A stretch of DNA of 64,000 bases from Isoetes taiwanensis (GCA_021234155.1 JAJEKV010000003.1:13139819-13203818), one strand, 5' to 3'. Positions 23,019 to 35,900 are shown, counted from the first letter of the stretch. Translations and numbers: made by a program. The notes: a model not told the origin generated them from the sequence alone.

Positions 23019-25019
23019 CTAGACCAGAACATCCATTGCGTAAGCTTTGGCCACAATACCGCCTCGATCATATCGCTTGAAAGAATCTTTATTCTTATGC
23101 CCCGCTATTACCATCGCTACTTCAATCTAACACCGTAAAACGTATATTTGGGTTATTGCCGCCGCCTCGCAACTTTTATTTGTGAAGTTACCCTCAAGCT
23201 CACATACATCCGCCATCTCTTGCAACCACTTAGAAATACTTTTACCATAAGTGTGATTCAAATTATACCGCATCATTGTCCTCGGATTATTAATAGCTTG
23301 AAGAAAAATAAACCTGCCATCAATTTTATCCTGCACTTCATAATTAGGGAGATGGCTATGCAGATGTCTCCATGCGTCAATCACATCACTCACATAACAC
23401 CTTACCGGCACCCTAAAGTCCTCAGGACAGACTTTATTAATACCACCATGCCAATTCTTGCTCGTAGTTTCACAGTATTTAATATATTCTCTAACAAAAT
23501 CTCTCCCAACGTTTATTTGAAAATCTCGTACCTTACGCAGTTGTGCCCCACCTCGAATCAAAAACCTGGTCATGCAATAGAATGCAAATCGTTTCTGCAA
23601 GCCCGCGGGACTTCCCACTTGGTGCATAGAATGTGCCAAGATCGCATTCTGATCATCTCTGCTCAGGATGTCGCTCTTCTTTCATTTCGAAAGTGCTGCC
23701 CCCCCAGCAGGAGACTTCTGCATTGCAACCTCCAAAGCTTTCCGTGCCCTAAAAAGAATCACATCGTTATAGATGTCAATGAGCTTCTCCTCTACTCTTG
23801 TTCGCATGATTCTGGAATCCTGGTTTCTTCTCAAGATCCTTTGGAATGTACGAAACAAGTTCTGCAACCTATACAAATAAAAAATCAGAAACAAATAAAG
23901 CAAAAAAAATAAATAAAACAATGCGATAAGTTAAAAAACTTACGAATCTGGAGGGTACTTTCCACCATCTTGCCGCTGTACGCACAGAATAAACTTCTCT
24001 AACATATCAGCCAACACATCAAGTGGTAAATCCTCAACCTTTGTAACTATTTCTAGATTATTTCGAACCCTCCAAGCATCAAAACGTCCCCTGGCCCAAT
24101 CATCTTTTGCGTCTGAAGCGTTATTTCCCGCAGAATTGACCTTATCAACTAATGTTGGATCTAACTCTTTATACCGCATAAATTTAAAGGTCTAGCTTTC
24201 ACTAACGTACACGCTACGCTTTTCCTTTGATCAACCATGCTAACATGATCAATGCTACTCTTTTTCCATGTTCTTACTCTCATTTTCCAACATTCTATCA
24301 ACATGAGTGCCAAGACTAAATGAAGGACAGTCTGTCGGCTGATCATCATAAAAACATTTAAAAAAGCATAAGCTAACTAAAAATAAGCCTAAAATTGAAT
24401 AAAACAACGCAAAATACTTGCCTCTAATTTAAAACTGCATTTTAAGATCTCTATTAACTCCATTAACTTCTTCACCAAAACTGCATGCAAGATCGCTGAA
24501 TATATGATACCTAAAAACAACAACAAAAGAAAGACCTAAAATATACCTAAAAATTGAGCATTGGACGACTCATTCCGAAAGCAAAAGAGTTCCATTCCCG
24601 ACCGCATGCATCTATAGTTAGCATCTACAAAATAAAATTACAAGAATAACCTACCATACCTGCATTAGACGTTGAATCCGAGCCAAGAAATGCCTCAACA
24701 GTAACATTACCAGCTCTATTACGACCTGCAAATAATTTGTTAGCATCTGCATGTCATCAAAACCTGTAATATCATTCTGCAAACCTGTAATATCATCTGC
24801 ATATCGATCAAAAGAAGGTTGCGCGCCTTGCATTACAACTGCTGAACAAACAGCCAAGAAAAGACAATGAAGCACAAAAAATGAAGGGATCAAATCATAA
24901 AAGATGTTTATGCCTCCTTGCGCCAAAGTTTTTCCTTTCTGACGAGCTATGGCCTTGGCTCTACGAAGACAAAATGATGGAGCAGGAGGCCTAGGAGGTT
25001 GTTTCTCCTTCGGCGCCAT
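23019..25019 (-). pseudogene. Crypton/DUF3504-like tyrosine recombinase, degenerate
   Basis: Tentative exons: 25019-24660 (from ATG, MAPKEKQPPRPPAPSF), 24191-23944, 23868-23019. The phases fit, giving 486 codons including a natural stop. The middle exon carries KFILCVQRQDGGKYPPDS and joins across a GTAAGT...TATAG intron to LQNLFRTFQRILRRN. This resembles the N-terminal SAM-like part of KIAA1958/ZMYM-type DUF3504 proteins. The last exon has GRFIFLQAINNPRT-type and TYGKSISKWLQEMADVCELE segments, FTNKS at the place of FTNHSGR, and VIAGHKNKDSFKRYDR. The last fits the His and nucleophile Tyr of tyrosine recombinases. Two in-frame stops interrupt it (TGA near 23680, TAG near 23126). The expected catalytic Arg after FTNKS is missing (CEAAA). 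24190-24370 also reads as coding in shifted frames, so the first intron may instead be frameshifted coding DNA. Confidence 0.65.
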
Positions 25020-25094
25020 AGCCGGACCTCCGCCTTCGTCGAAAACAGGGGAGGACAAAAAATGGGGTAAATTTTGGCTTCCCCTTTTCATGTT

Positions 25095-25176
25095 GTGGTG
25101 GCATGGCCACCGGGACCACATTCCTCAAGTGGATCGGTGGCACACCTAATGTGGTCCCAAAGGGCCATGCCACCAC
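25095..25176. repeat. imperfect inverted repeat at left edge of block A1
   Basis: GTGGTGGCATGGCC...GGGACCACATT (25095-25122) pairs with AATGTGGTCCC...GGCCATGCCACCAC (25148-25176) around a ~25-bp spacer. Only the right arm belongs to the block repeated at 40975; the left arm is unique to this locus. Confidence 0.8.
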
Positions 25177-27445
25177 ACATCCTATAAACTCAGAGAGTTT
25201 TGAACCATGTTACTAACATGGAAGACTACTTAGAATTGGTGCAGTGGGAATGCGGTAGACACATTGTCAGTCATGTTGTTCCTGTAGTACTTTCTTTTTT
25301 GTTCCCGTGTCAACAATTAGTGTTTTATGCCATTGAAGGAAATTCGGATGTCGGTATGTGGCTATTGGTGAATGGTTTTGATGTGTCTTACTTTATATGG
25401 GTCTTCTTGCATTCTTGTATTGGAGCCTTTGATTGAGAGAATATTCCATGTTAAATGCATGCAAGTACAATTGTGCAAAAAGGGGAATTCAACAAGGTGT
25501 TGTCGATAATGGTTTGCCCTCGCTAGAAATTTATAATGTGATAGGAGGGTTGTGAATAGAATTGAAGTTGAATCTGTTGAACCAATTGTAATTATGAAAT
25601 ACAATTATTTGTTCCATATTGTTAGCAAATACGACCATTTAACTCTAGGCCTTAAACATTTTCTAAACCTATATAATCCTCGCTTCGCTTGTGCCTTGGA
25701 ATATTCGTGGTCACCAAGGCACCCATCCCGACCGGCCCATTTCAGAGTCATCTTGGCCGCCATTTTCTCGCAAAGATTTCGTCATGTTTCCAAAGTGTTC
25801 TAAGTTGGATCCGCATAAGAATTCATGTTTTTGGTGTTTCCTCGTTCTTGAATATCACGGATTTGATGGATCTCAATGTTTTTGTCGGCTCCATTTTGTC
25901 GCCTACCGGGGATTGTACCGATAAGGTTTCTTCAGTGGACACCGCCTCCGATCAATGAAGTCCTTGAATCAAGGAAGCGATGGCTATAAATTCATTCTTT
26001 TGGCTTCGGCAAGCATCAAGGGTTGCATCTTTATCCCCTGCAGCCTGCACCAATTTTTGGACTCTAGAATTGCAACATTTATGGTTTTGCCACTACGTAT
26101 TTCATTTCATGTATGATCTGCTTTTGCCCTTGGGTTTCAAATCTTGCTATGCTATGGTTTTCTGACACACTCTAGAAATGCAACAATTATGGCTTTGCCA
26201 TTACTTTGTATTTCATTTCCTCGCATGATCCGCTTGCTCTTAGGCTTCAAATCTTGCTCTACTACGAGGTCTCGGGAATTTGCCTTGCGTGTTTTAAAAT
26301 GGAGGGTTTTGGGAATGCATATTCTTCGACATGGTAAGATTGTATAAGTAAAATTTACCTTCATTGTAACATCCAAATTGTTTATTTGGCTTATTGTTAG
26401 AAGAGTTAAGCATTTTGAAGTCAGAATGTCTCTATATCTCTAAATAGTGCATCTCAAAGTAACCGGAAATACACACAAATAAAGGGTTTGCTATTGGCAT
26501 TAAACTATGGTAAATTATATGCATCCCTTAGAGTCGGGCTTGCTATATATTTGTAAAAATCTTCAATATTTTCTTAGGTATTTCATAAGTTTGTCATTGC
26601 AAGAGTATTTCATTAAGCATGCTTGTTCCTATTAATGAAGATGCATTATTTACAGGATTGGAGCATGATCGTGATTCTAAAAACTATTATTGTAGACCTC
26701 AATAGACCTGGATCTACTATTCAAGTAAATGTAGCACGCTTATTCTCAAGCAGTTGTTCAACGATCTCAATTAGCTATATGTGGTTTTCATTCTACATTT
26801 ATTGTAATTTTGTTGTAAGTGGTCATGGTTAATTTCAACGAATAGTTCGTGTTTTTAGATATTAGGACGTAACATTTGAATGACAATATTCCAAATATAT
26901 GATTTTGGTCAAACGTCATATATAAATCACTTGATAGCTTGAGGAAGAAAGAAAGAAAGAAAGATTATATTAACGCTCACTTAGAGACTAGCCGGGTCTA
27001 TGAGACCAAATATACATCAATCATGTCCAAATTTAGGGGCGATTTTATGCCACCTAGAGATAATGCTTAAAAAAAGAAAAAGAAAACTGAAACAATGAAA
27101 TTAAGAAAGTTTCGTCTTCTTGCCATGGGATCAAAGTATAAAGTGATGTCAGACTTGTTTTCTCTTTTGAAGGACTGCTTATGTTTTTCCTTTATTGTCC
27201 GTTTTCTTCTTCTAGACACTTTCATAGTTACTCCTTTGAGATTGGATGAGATGGTCCGAAGAAAAAACCCGACTTCCGCTTTTATTATCATTATCACCTT
27301 TAATGAGAAAGAGAGTGATCACCCTTTGTGTAGGATCATTTTATGTCCCACTCTTCCCCCAAATTTTGCTCCTTCAATAGATTTCTTCTATGCACAGTCA
27401 TTTGGTGAAGGAAAAGAGCTATACATTTCTTGTCCTCATAGGCGA

Positions 27446-29888
27446 TCAAGAGGTAGGTTCCCGAAATAGACAATGAAATCTGCCCCGTATTTCATAATAG
27501 ACTGGACATGTGAAGATGAAATGTTCCTCATCAATTACATTCAAGTGACACAATCTACATATCTTCTTTGAACGCTCCACCTTGGATCTACTAGCACGAC
27601 CAGCTTCAATCTCAAGCTGATGAGATAGGACCCTGAGCTGACCAATAGCATGTCTCACTTTATATGCAAGGCGAATATTCAATATCCTAGTCGCTCGATG
27701 AAACCATCTTCATTGAACTCAAAGAAGTGATCTTTGTAAAATTGCATCTTGGTAGGAAGATCACTTGGAGTTAACCATGTCTTTGATATGCATAAAATTT
27801 CCAGATCGTGCCATATGAGCTGATTCTTATCTTTTTCAAGTCTTTTTTTTTGCTCTAGGTTTTACTGCAGTATTAGCTGCTGCCATGTTATGTTGAAAGG
27901 GAGGCAGGTTTCCCAAGCCAAATCCTAAAGAGGCGGGTAAAAGCATGTTAGGGTGTCCCTTAAAAAGTATTATTTAGTGACTAAAAAGGTACCTAAAAAG
28001 GTAGCCAGGACTGGGTACTGGGTACCTGTATAATATCTCAATATAAGGTATGTTTTAGAACTTTTTATATATATATTGGTCTCCGATAGCATTATCTTTA
28101 TCTTAACTTTGAATATTACCACGTCCTTGACTTTTATTTTGGATTTTTGTATTAGTTTTAATGAAAAGAAAAATGAGAAAGTATCCAGTTCTGAAGTACC
28201 TAGTGTATGTACTTTTGCAGGTTCCAAAAGTGGTACACCCTAACATGCTTTTACCCAGGCAGCCCATTGCAATGCCTTTGTGTACCAACATTCTTGCACC
28301 CCCTTTTTAGCCAAATCTTTTGAACTCTTGAGAGCAATCCATGGAAGCCTGCATTGGCCCTACCAATATGATTGGATGCGGCACATATGCTTTGCTCATA
28401 ATCATTTTGGACAGAAAATAGATTTGCAATCTTTCTATATGACCCCATTCTTTGGCTATCATGTCCATCCCCCACATCAAAGCTCCATATAAAGCAACTA
28501 GTCTAATTAAGGTATTGAAAAGATGAAGCTTTGCCGGAACATCCTGAAAATCCACTTTGGAACATTTCTTTTCTAGCATTGCAAGCAAGGCATATCCCTT
28601 TGTGAGTCTTGCATATGCTGCATCTTTCATGCTAAAGACGGGACCCTTAAATTGCATACCCAAGTAAGTATAATGAGATACCACTTCCACTTGTTTATTC
28701 ATGAAAAAGAAGAGGTTGCGATGTATGCAAGCACGTGGTGTGTGGAAAACCATCACTTTTGTTTGTCCAAGTCCACTTTAAGCTCTCTTTGAGCGTAAAA
28801 TTTGTCAAGTGATGCTGAAGGCCTTCAGGAGAAGAGGATATAAGTACCACATCATCCGCATATAGAAGGATGGATATGCATTCATCAGCTAAGGCAGATC
28901 CATCACCTCCAAGCATTGCTATGAAGCTTTCCAGCTCGTCAATGTACAAACCAAAGAGTGTAGGGGATAAGGGACAGCCCTGTTTAACCCCAATTGTGCT
29001 GCTTATATCATCCGACCAGTCCCCGGGCACTTTAATTTTTCCCAAAACATTTTCATAGAGCATCAAAACGGCCCATATGACTTGATGCGACAATCCCCAG
29101 TTCAATAAATCTATGAAATAGGTGGTTCCGAGGGATCGTATCAAAGGCTTTGTAGAAATCCACAAAGCAAAGAATAAACTTTTGTTTTCTTTGCTTTAGC
29201 TTCCTCAATCATAGATCGCAAAGTAAAGATATGATCTATTATTGAGAAATTTCACCTGAAACCGGTCTGACCCTTTGCTCTAAAGAGATTTATCTCCGTG
29301 TGTTCGCTAATAATCAAGTCCAATGCAAGGGGCGTCACCTTGTGGAACCTGATAAAATCATGTGCATCAATGGGAGGGGGCGATGTTTTACCCTTTTCCG
29401 TATGTATACTAGGGGTCATAGGGGTTTTGGGGTGTTCTTCTAGTTGTAAAACCATATGGAAAGGGGTCAAATTTGCCTATCAGAAACACGTTTACTAGGG
29501 GTTTTTCGGCTACCCTATGCACGCAGGTGGCATATCTCTTATAAAGAAGGTGGATCCCCCGGGGTCCAATGCACATCCGTATAATCTTGCCATGAAATAG
29601 CCAATCATTATAAGGCGGTAGTTGTTTGGATTCATTGGGTCTCTAGCTTTAAAATTTGGCTTGATGATATTAATGGCCCATGCTTTTGGAAAGCTTGAGC
29701 ATATTATCTCATTGAATAAATCTGCCACAATAGGCGCAAGGGTATCCATTCCATCGCGTTTTGGCTTCCCTGAGCCATTCTGGCCAAGGCAAGCTACTAT
29801 TCCACTTTTGCCAAATGCCATCGTTCGCTTTTGCACAATAGTTCCCTCGTGAGCACCGCCTTCAAAGAAGAACGAAGGCATGGACGCG
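27446..29888 (-). pseudogene. LINE ORF2 remnant, copy in A1
   Basis: On the - strand from 29880 downward: pre-RT region (GMDTLAPIVADLFNEIICSS, INIIKPNFKARDPMNPNNYR), RT continuation (LALDLIISEHTEINL, GQTGFR), and the RT core (GVKQGCPLSPTLFGLYIDEL with catalytic LLYADDVVL). A thumb region follows (YTYLGMQFKGPVFSMKDAA), then a C-terminal zinc knuckle at 27446-27682 (CRLCHLNVIDEEHFIFTCPV). The order is that of a plant LINE ORF2 without its endonuclease. Several frame breaks show it is dead. A 322-bp TIR element interrupts it at 27935-28256. Confidence 0.88.
27935..28256. mobile_element. 322-bp nonautonomous TIR element (MITE-like)
   Basis: It has terminal inverted repeats identical over 22 bp, starting GGGTAAAAGCATGTTAGGGT. 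The ends are flanked by AGGC at 27931-27934 and 28257-28260. The corresponding place in A2 (near 43772) reads AAAGAGGCAGCCC without the element, with one AGGC, which is the expected empty site. It has no coding capacity. The 4-bp target duplication and GGG ends do not let me assign a superfamily. Confidence 0.93.
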
Positions 29889-29893
29889 ATTCG

Positions 29894-29950
29894 TGTTAAT
29901 TTTGGTGAGTTTATAGTTGATTCAGAACTTTTTTTTTTTTTTTTTTTTTT
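29894..29950 (+). repeat. 37-bp copia LTR stub plus LINE poly-T, in A1
   Basis: 29889-29930 reads ATTCG then TGTTAATTTTGGTGAG... to TTCAGAACT. It is identical to the target duplication and first 37 bp of the copia LTR at 45408 and 55498. It is followed by a T tract ending at 29950, as in the nested LINE insertion of A2. After the T tract the sequence changes to unit B. Confidence 0.9.
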
Positions 29951-32900
29951 ATGCATTAATAAATGTAAATATCCAATTGCATGTAGTGAACATGTTTAAC
30001 TGAGCTAGGATTGCCTAAGCTAGTAGTGGTGTTCACAGATTACGAGACAGCCATATAAATGCAAGTTTTTCTTGTAGGGCACAATAACTATCTTATGCTG
30101 GAAAATGCTTTTTTAAATCTATACATGCGTTTGCATGTCACTTCCTTTGTTTGCATGACTTGGTAATGTACCTTTAAACACTTTTCATAGTCGAATATGA
30201 CTCTTGCATGTGTGCACTTGTCATTTCCTTTGGATTGCATGGCTTTTAATGCCTTTTGGTGCTTCTAACGATCTTACATTTAGCAATATGGCTACAAATT
30301 TTGTCGGCTATCTCTTGCCTTTCTAACACTGCAAGGTTGAAGACCCATGTGTAGTTTAAAAGACAAAAAGGTACGTCTAATAACCCATTGGATGATTTCC
30401 ACATGAGGGTAAAAGGCAACATCAAGTTTTTGTGCTTTTGTTGTTGCCTTTACAGAATGGTTTAGGGTTTGTTGCCATAACAAAATGCGGCAAAAGATCG
30501 CCGATACTTGGTGCGGAATGCTCCATCCGCTTCTCGTAGTAGGATGCTCCAAAGAACGCCGCACTTTGTAAACGACCATTAATGTTTTTTCCCTCAAAGC
30601 ATGCATGCTTCCATCCGCTATGGAGCAAATATTTGTACCGCCCCCGATCCGCATTTCGCTTTGTTATTTGATATGCTATCATCTAATCTCGCTATCTTGG
30701 GCACTTGAAATGGTCGGCATCCTCTTTGTGCCGAACACCATTAGCTGCTGCAAGCTCGCTTTTCAAGCTCTTGCAAAAGCATCTCTTATATACTATGTGC
30801 CAATGAAGTACCCAGGTCGCTATCAAAATGTATGGTGGTATCGCCCATGGGTCGCATGGTTCTATGACCATGAGCCGCCTTCTACTTGGTCGCCGCACCA
30901 AGAAAGTGGAAAGGACTACCAAATTCATTCAAATTTTGTCCATCTCTTTAAATGGTGATGGAGCAATTATTCTAGAAGGTTTATGATATGTTCATCTTGG
31001 CCAAAGATGTTATATTTTGCATGAGAGCAACAATGACACGCTTAATGGCATCCAAGACCATATAAATTTGTGCACATTCTCTCGCAAACAAATGTTTCAA
31101 CGGACCTATTGCAAATCAAAGGCTTCATTCCGTGTCCGGTGAACAATGTTTCTATTTGGAGAATGATTTTCAAATGAGTTTCCACTATATATACAAGTAG
31201 GTGAAACAAAACACGTCTTCTTGGCATATAGGATATGCAAACTTATTGTTATTTTACATATGTTGGCTGGGCATGTTGGAACAGTTGGTCAGCATAAATT
31301 TGAGCATAAATCTGTCCATTACTACTTTAGTATGGCTGATAAAATCCAAAGTCTAGAAAATTGCATTTTCTATTTGATATTTGATGCTCTTATGTTTCAA
31401 TGGATTTATTCTAACACATAAGGTGAAGGGCGATAAGCCGTGAAGTTCTATAGCTTACCTGACGGTCCTTTCATTGTTACTCTTCTAAGGCTAACATTTG
31501 ACCGGGTTGATCGCAGTAACCGAACTCCACCTCCTTGGATTTTTGTAGGATGTTACAATGTCGATTTTCAGATTAAGACCATGTTAATACATGGTTCTAA
31601 ATATCGAGATAAGTATCTCTTTTTTTCTAACTTTCTAGAAGAATAAATTTTGAGCACAATGTTTACTTTTTCTTATTCTCGATAGTTGAAATCGCGAAAA
31701 AAGGCAAAATTGAGAGTTTTGCCTGGTTGAGTATTACAAAGAAATAGAAGATTGATGGATATATCAAAAGACATGGAATAAACAGGATTTTTTTATATTA
31801 TGTGTAAATGTATGATTTTTGCTATTCTAATTTTTTTTGCAAACATCTTTGTTGTTCCCTTTTGGGAACTTTGACATTGAGCTTTGTTTCAAACGAGTTG
31901 GACATAAGGAAATGTTTTCTTTTTTAAGGTTTCACTTGAGTTTTCGTTCCAAGGTATCACTTGGACATTGGACACGAGTTTTGGAGTTTCATGTTTCTCT
32001 AGTGAGATGATGTATAAAGATTTTTCTTATTAATTCTCTTGTGTTCAAGGATCTGATGTGCTGTCATTGGACACTCATTTGGAAGTTCCATGTTTTTCAT
32101 GATCTGTATGAAAGTTTATCTTGTTAATTCTCCTGTGTGCTCAAGGATCTGATGTGCCGTATGTGGCCTAAATGGTTACATGTACGGATAGATAACAAGC
32201 ACCAAAGGGATTGATCAAGCGGTATGTAGAGGTGGCTAGTATGGCTTTTGTCAAGGCTAGTGCTGTCTGGGTTTTTTTAGATATTTCTATTCATTGGTTT
32301 TACCAGTGTCGCATCAATCCTTGAAGCACATGGATGAATTATCAAGATTCTCCAAAGTCAAGTTTATCTGTTGTACTAAAGAATTCATGAGTTTATGATT
32401 GACATGATCCTTTATATATGCAGACTCATGTTGAGTATACGTACGCAAGGGAGGAGAAAACCCTTACAGACTCATGTAGTGATGAGTATTTGCGTACAGT
32501 GGAGGAGAAAAACCTTTACAGGTACAACGTACAATGGATTGAGTATACGAGTATGCAATGGAGGAGTAAACGTATACAAGAAAATAATGCCTAATATTTA
32601 TAGGCAGGTCGTGACAAGAAGCAAATTCAATATGGCACAAAGAACTGCTTTATTGAAAAAGGTATGAGCTCTATTGCAGAAGTAAAGGCTTCATATATTT
32701 GCAAGGTTTTAGAATTGTTCTATGTCATCAAAATTTTCAAAATCAGCATTTGAAAATGATTATTGTGCAAAGGGGCCAGGCCCTATAATGCCATTTGGCA
32801 TGATATCATTCTAGAGCCATTTGGCTCAAATATGTTATATGACGAAAAATAGTCATATGCATAAAACAATGAACCACTGAGGTGTAATTCTTAAAAGGCA

Positions 32901-35900
32901 GAATGTTCCATGAACAGACATAATAATGTCTTATGGGCCACTTGGCCATGTCTCAAGTATGACACCAGCATTCTCATATAAATTCTGGAAGAATGTTAAA
33001 AGGAAAATGGATGTTCAACTAATGGGTACATAAACAAAAAATGGGATGAAATAGGACCCCTACTGTAATAGTAGGGGCCTGCCCATCCTACTGATACAGT
33101 ACAAGTAAACAGGGGTTCTCTATCATCCTGCGGAAGGAGGTAGGGTTTTTTTTATGCATTAATAAATGTAAATATCCAATTGCATGTAGTGAACATGTTT
33201 AACTGAGCTAGGATTGCCAAAGCTAGTAGTGGTGTTCACAGATTACGAGACAGCCATATAAATGCAAGTTTTTCTTGTAGGGCACAATAACTATCTTATG
33301 CTGGAAAATGCTTTTTTAAATCTATACATGCGTTTGCATGTCACTTCCTTTGTTTGCATGACTTGGTAATGTACCTTTAAACACTTTTCATAGTCGAATA
33401 TGACTCTTGCATGTGTGCACTCGTCATTTCCTTGGATTGCATGGCTTTTTAATGCCTTTTGGTGCTTCTAACGATCTTACATTTAGCAATATGGCTACAA
33501 ATTTTGTCGGCTATCTCTTGCCTTTCTAACACTGCAAGGTTGAAGACCCATGTGTAGTTTAAAAGACAAAAAGGTACGCCTAATAACCCATTGGATGATT
33601 TCCACATGAGGGTAAAAGGCAACGCCAAGTTTTTGTGCTTTTGTTGTTGCCTTTACGTAATGGTTTAGGGTTTGTTGCCATAACAAAATGCGGCAAACAG
33701 ATCCGCCGATACTTGGTGCGGAATGCTCCATCTCGCTTCTCGTAGGATGCTCCAAAGAACGCCGCACTTTGTAAACGACCAATCGTTGTTTTCCCTCAAA
33801 GCATGCATGCTTCCATCCGTTATGGAGCAAATATTTGTACCGCCCCCCCGATCCGCATTTCGCTTGTTATTTGATATGCTATCATCTAATTTGTTATCTT
33901 GGGCACTTGAAATGGTCGCATCCTCTTTGTGCTTTAACACCATTAGTCAAGTTGCAAGCTCGCTTTTTCAAGCTCTTGCAGGCAGCATCTCTTATATACT
34001 ATGTGCCAATGAAGTACCCAGTCGCTATCAAAATGTATGGTGGTATCGGCCATGGGCTGCATGGTTCTATGACCATGAGCGCTCTTCTACTTGGTCACGC
34101 TGCACCAAGAAAAGTGGAAAGGACTACCAAATTCATTCAAATTTTGTCTCATCTTTAAATGGTGATGGAGCAATTATTCTAGAAGGTTTATGATCCGCTC
34201 ATCTTGGCCAAAGATGTTATATTTTGCATGAGAGCAACAATGACACGCTTAATGGCATCCAAGACCATATAAATTTGTGCACATTCTCTCGCAACAAATG
34301 TTTCAAATCGGACCTATTGCAAATCAAAGGCTTCATTCCGTGTCCGGTGAACAATGTTTCTATTTGGAGAATGATTTTCAAATGAGTTTCCACTATATAT
34401 ACAAGTAGGTGAAACAAAACACGTCTTCTTGGCATATAGGATATGCAAACTTATTGTTATTTTACATATGTTGGCTGGGCATGTTGGAGCAGTTGGTCAG
34501 CATAAATCTGAGCATAAATCTGTCCATTACTACTTTAGTATGGCTGATAAAATCCAAAGTCTAGAAAATTGCATTTTCTATTTGATATTTGATGCTCTTA
34601 TGTTTCAATGGATTTATTCTAACACATAAGGTGAAGGGCGATAAGCCGTGAAGTTCTATAGCTTACCTGACGGTCCTTTCATTGTTACTCTTCTAAGGCT
34701 AACATTTGACTGGTTGGATCAAGCAAACTTAACTCCACCTCCTTGGATTTTTAGGATGTTACAATGCTGATTTTCAGATTAAGACCATGTTAATACATGG
34801 TTCTAAATATCGAGATAAGTATCTCTGTTTTTCTAACTTTCTAGAAGAATAAATTTTGAGCACAATGTTTACTTTTCTTATTCTGATAGTTGAAATCGCA
34901 GAAAAAGGCAGCTTGAGAGTTTTGCCTGGTTGAGTATTCCAAAGAAATAGAAGATTGATGGCGATATCAAAAGACATGGAATAAACAGGATTGTTTTATA
35001 TTATGTGGAAATGTATGATTTTTGCTATTCTAATTTTTTTTGCAAACATCTTTGTTGTTCCCTTTTGGGAACTTTGACATTGAGCTTTGTTTCAAACGAG
35101 TTGGACATAAGGAAATGTTTTCTTTTTTAAGGTTTCACTTGAGTTTTCGTTCCAAGGTATCACTTGGACATTGGACACGAGTTTTGGAGTTTCATGTTTC
35201 TCTAGTGAGATGATGTATAAAGATTTTTCTTATTAATTCTCTTGTGTTCAAGGATCTGATGTGCTGTCATTGGACACTCATTTGGAAGTTCCATGTTTTT
35301 CATGATCTGTATGAAAGTTTATCTTGTTAATTCTCCTGTGTGCTCAAGGATCTGATGTGCCGTATGTGGCCTAAATGGTTACATGTACGGATAGATAACA
35401 GTACCAAGGGATTGATCATGATGTAGAGGTGGCTAGTATGGCTTTTGTCAAGGCTAGTGTCATTCGGGTTTTTTAGATATTTCTATTCATTGGTTTTACC
35501 AAGGTCGCATCAATCCTTGAAGCACATGGATGAATTATCAAGATTCTCCAAAGTCAAGTTTATCTCGTTGTACTAAAGAATTCATGAGTTTATGATTGAC
35601 ATGATCCTTTATATATGCACTCATGTTGAGTATAATGTGCGAAGGGAGGAGAAAACCCTTTACGACTCATGTAGTGATGAGTATTTGCGCATCTGGGAGG
35701 AGAAAAACCTTTACAGTACAAACGTAAATGGATTGAGTATACGAGTATGCAATGGAGGAGTAAACGATACAAGAAAATAATGCCTAATATTTATAGGCGT
35801 GTCGTGACAAGAAGCAAATTCAATATGGCACAAAGAACCGCTTTATTGAAAAAGGTATGAGCTCTATTGCGTAAGTAAAGGCTTCATATATTTGCAAGGT

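Larger units (their letters stand above)
25129..29950. repeat. direct-repeat block A1 (~4.8 kb)
   Basis: Nearly the same sequence recurs as A2 at 40975-45479 in the same orientation, starting GTGGA(T)CGGTGGCACACC and ending in a copia LTR stub plus poly-T. 25180-27440 holds no gene I can name; it includes a GAAA microsatellite (26943-26964) and a ~105-bp tandem duplication at about 26055-26270. A LINE remnant fills 27446-29888. A1 differs from A2 by a 322-bp insertion at 27935 and by many small differences clustered at CTG/CAG sites. Confidence 0.92.

Noticed and set aside
30292-30958. Open frames inside unit B on both strands (up to ~130 residues in B4) as a possible new gene
   Set aside because: They differ in length between copies, overlap on opposite strands, show no domain, and lie where the consensus appears scrambled at CTG/CAG sites.
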